This document shows positions 21,501-22,189 of a DNA stretch of 22,189 nt, piece after piece. Under the pieces are notes generated by a model. That model ran no database searches, had not been told where the DNA came from, and saw nothing but the letters and a program-made list of their open reading frames with translations. The DNA lies in NCBI GenBank assembly GCA_000697335.1, contig JNEM01008484.1, forward strand, positions 1 to 22,189, written 5' to 3'. Position 1 is the first letter of the stretch. Every line of letters begins with the position of its first letter. A program made the position numbers and the translations under genes. Source of the DNA: Conidiobolus incongruus B7586 (taxonomy: Eukaryota; Entomophthoromycota; Entomophthoromycetes; Entomophthorales; Conidiobolaceae).

Positions 21501-22189
21501 AAATATTTTTGTTTGAAATTAATAAATTAATTATATTTTATAATCACACTTTGAATGTATTTCATATTTTCAAATTCCTATAAATTATCATAGCAAAATT
21601 CATTATTTTATGATGGCCAATGATATATTTTAATCATTAAATATAATTATTAAAATTTACATTGATTTTTATAAATTTTTCAATCTTCAATTCTGAATAA
21701 ACCTGATATATTAAACTAGTAATTTTATCAAGAAATTCAAATTATATTCATTGATAACACTTCAAAAATGATTAATTTATTATTTTTCATATCTAGGAAA
21801 ACTGAAATTAATTTTTATTTTTTATAATTGAATAAAATATCTTAATGTGAAAACCCTATTTCATTAACAACTAATATAATAGCCAAATTTAAAAATATGA
21901 AAATAGTTAAAATAATAATAAGAGAAATAACAGCTTTTAAAAAATTACTATAAAAGTAATATTAGGTTGGTTAAATTGCTATTATCTTAATATTTTCATA
22001 TATTTCGTAATCAGCTTACTTTGACAAAATTTTCATTTTATTCATAATTTAATTTAGAATATTAAATATAATTTTTCTTAAATTAATATAGATTTAAAAT
22101 TTTAATAATATTTTTGTAATTTTGCTTTAATTTACTAATGTTTCTTTCATTTTTATATTATAAATTTATTAAATATCCAATAATAAAAA
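18537..22189. other. Long AT-rich gene-free region
   Basis: Starts with the antiporter promoter and leader (TATA-like tatttatat near 18597-18605). Local G+C is somewhat higher up to about 19130, where one ATG frame of 45 codons (18962-19099) is open but has no family signature. From 19600 on the sequence is A/T tracts with short runs and no recognisable gene, RNA or element on either strand. A perfect hairpin at 19006-19030 is listed separately. Confidence 0.65.
19006..19030. repeat. Perfect inverted repeat, 11-bp arms
   Basis: The arm gtttaataatc (19006-19016) is followed by loop gta and the exact reverse complement gattattaaac (19020-19030). No role can be assigned, and one such hairpin is not unexpected in about 22 kb of AT-rich DNA. 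Confidence 0.6.

Noticed and set aside
1-22189. Search for transposons, virus-like elements, tandem satellites and CRISPR arrays
   Set aside because: By eye I found no long terminal or inverted repeats, no transposase, integrase or reverse-transcriptase signatures and no spaced repeats. Simple AT repeats are explained by base composition.

Overview
This is eukaryotic nuclear DNA from a very AT-rich genome. By rough hand counts of single lines, deep intergenic DNA is about 15-20% G+C and genes about 32-40%. Genes use the standard code. Where introns occur they are short (52-57 bases in the five I can place), start with GT and end in TAG. The antiporter is of the CHX/Kha1 type found in fungi, plants and protists but not animals, and the 221-residue protein has a C-terminal pattern that reminds me of fungal Mpm1/HAX1-like proteins. 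I therefore favour an early-diverging, AT-rich fungus, but an amoebozoan or other protist is not excluded. Both ends of the window lie in non-coding DNA.

Layout. 1-3629: gene-free, with a patch of higher G+C at about 1380-2400 that looks faintly coding, and a CCAAT-box cluster plus TATA-like box before the first gene. 3630-5192 (+): serine/threonine kinase with a long low-complexity N-terminus. 5193-8109: very AT-rich gap with one weak candidate small gene. 8110-11541 (-): DEAH helicase of the Prp16/DHX38 family. 11542-12047: divergent promoter region. 12048-12713 (+): Mpm1/HAX1-like small protein. 12961-13486 (+): a five-exon gene for a 102-residue prefoldin-like (PDRG1-like) protein, which single-frame ORF calling misses because its exons are only 16-92 bases. 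14039-14761 (-): SmB/SmN core snRNP protein with a proline-rich tail. 15921-18536 (-): two-exon CHX/Kha1-type K+/H+ antiporter. 18537-22189: gene-free AT-rich DNA.

Function. Two of the six genes act in pre-mRNA splicing: Prp16 in second-step remodelling and SmB in the Sm ring of U1, U2, U4 and U5. They lie about 2.5 kb apart. The prefoldin-like protein belongs to a chaperone family linked to assembly of RNA polymerase and snoRNP/PIKK complexes. The kinase, antiporter and Mpm1-like protein have no evident link to these. I found no rRNA, tRNA, CRISPR array, virus-like element or intact transposon.
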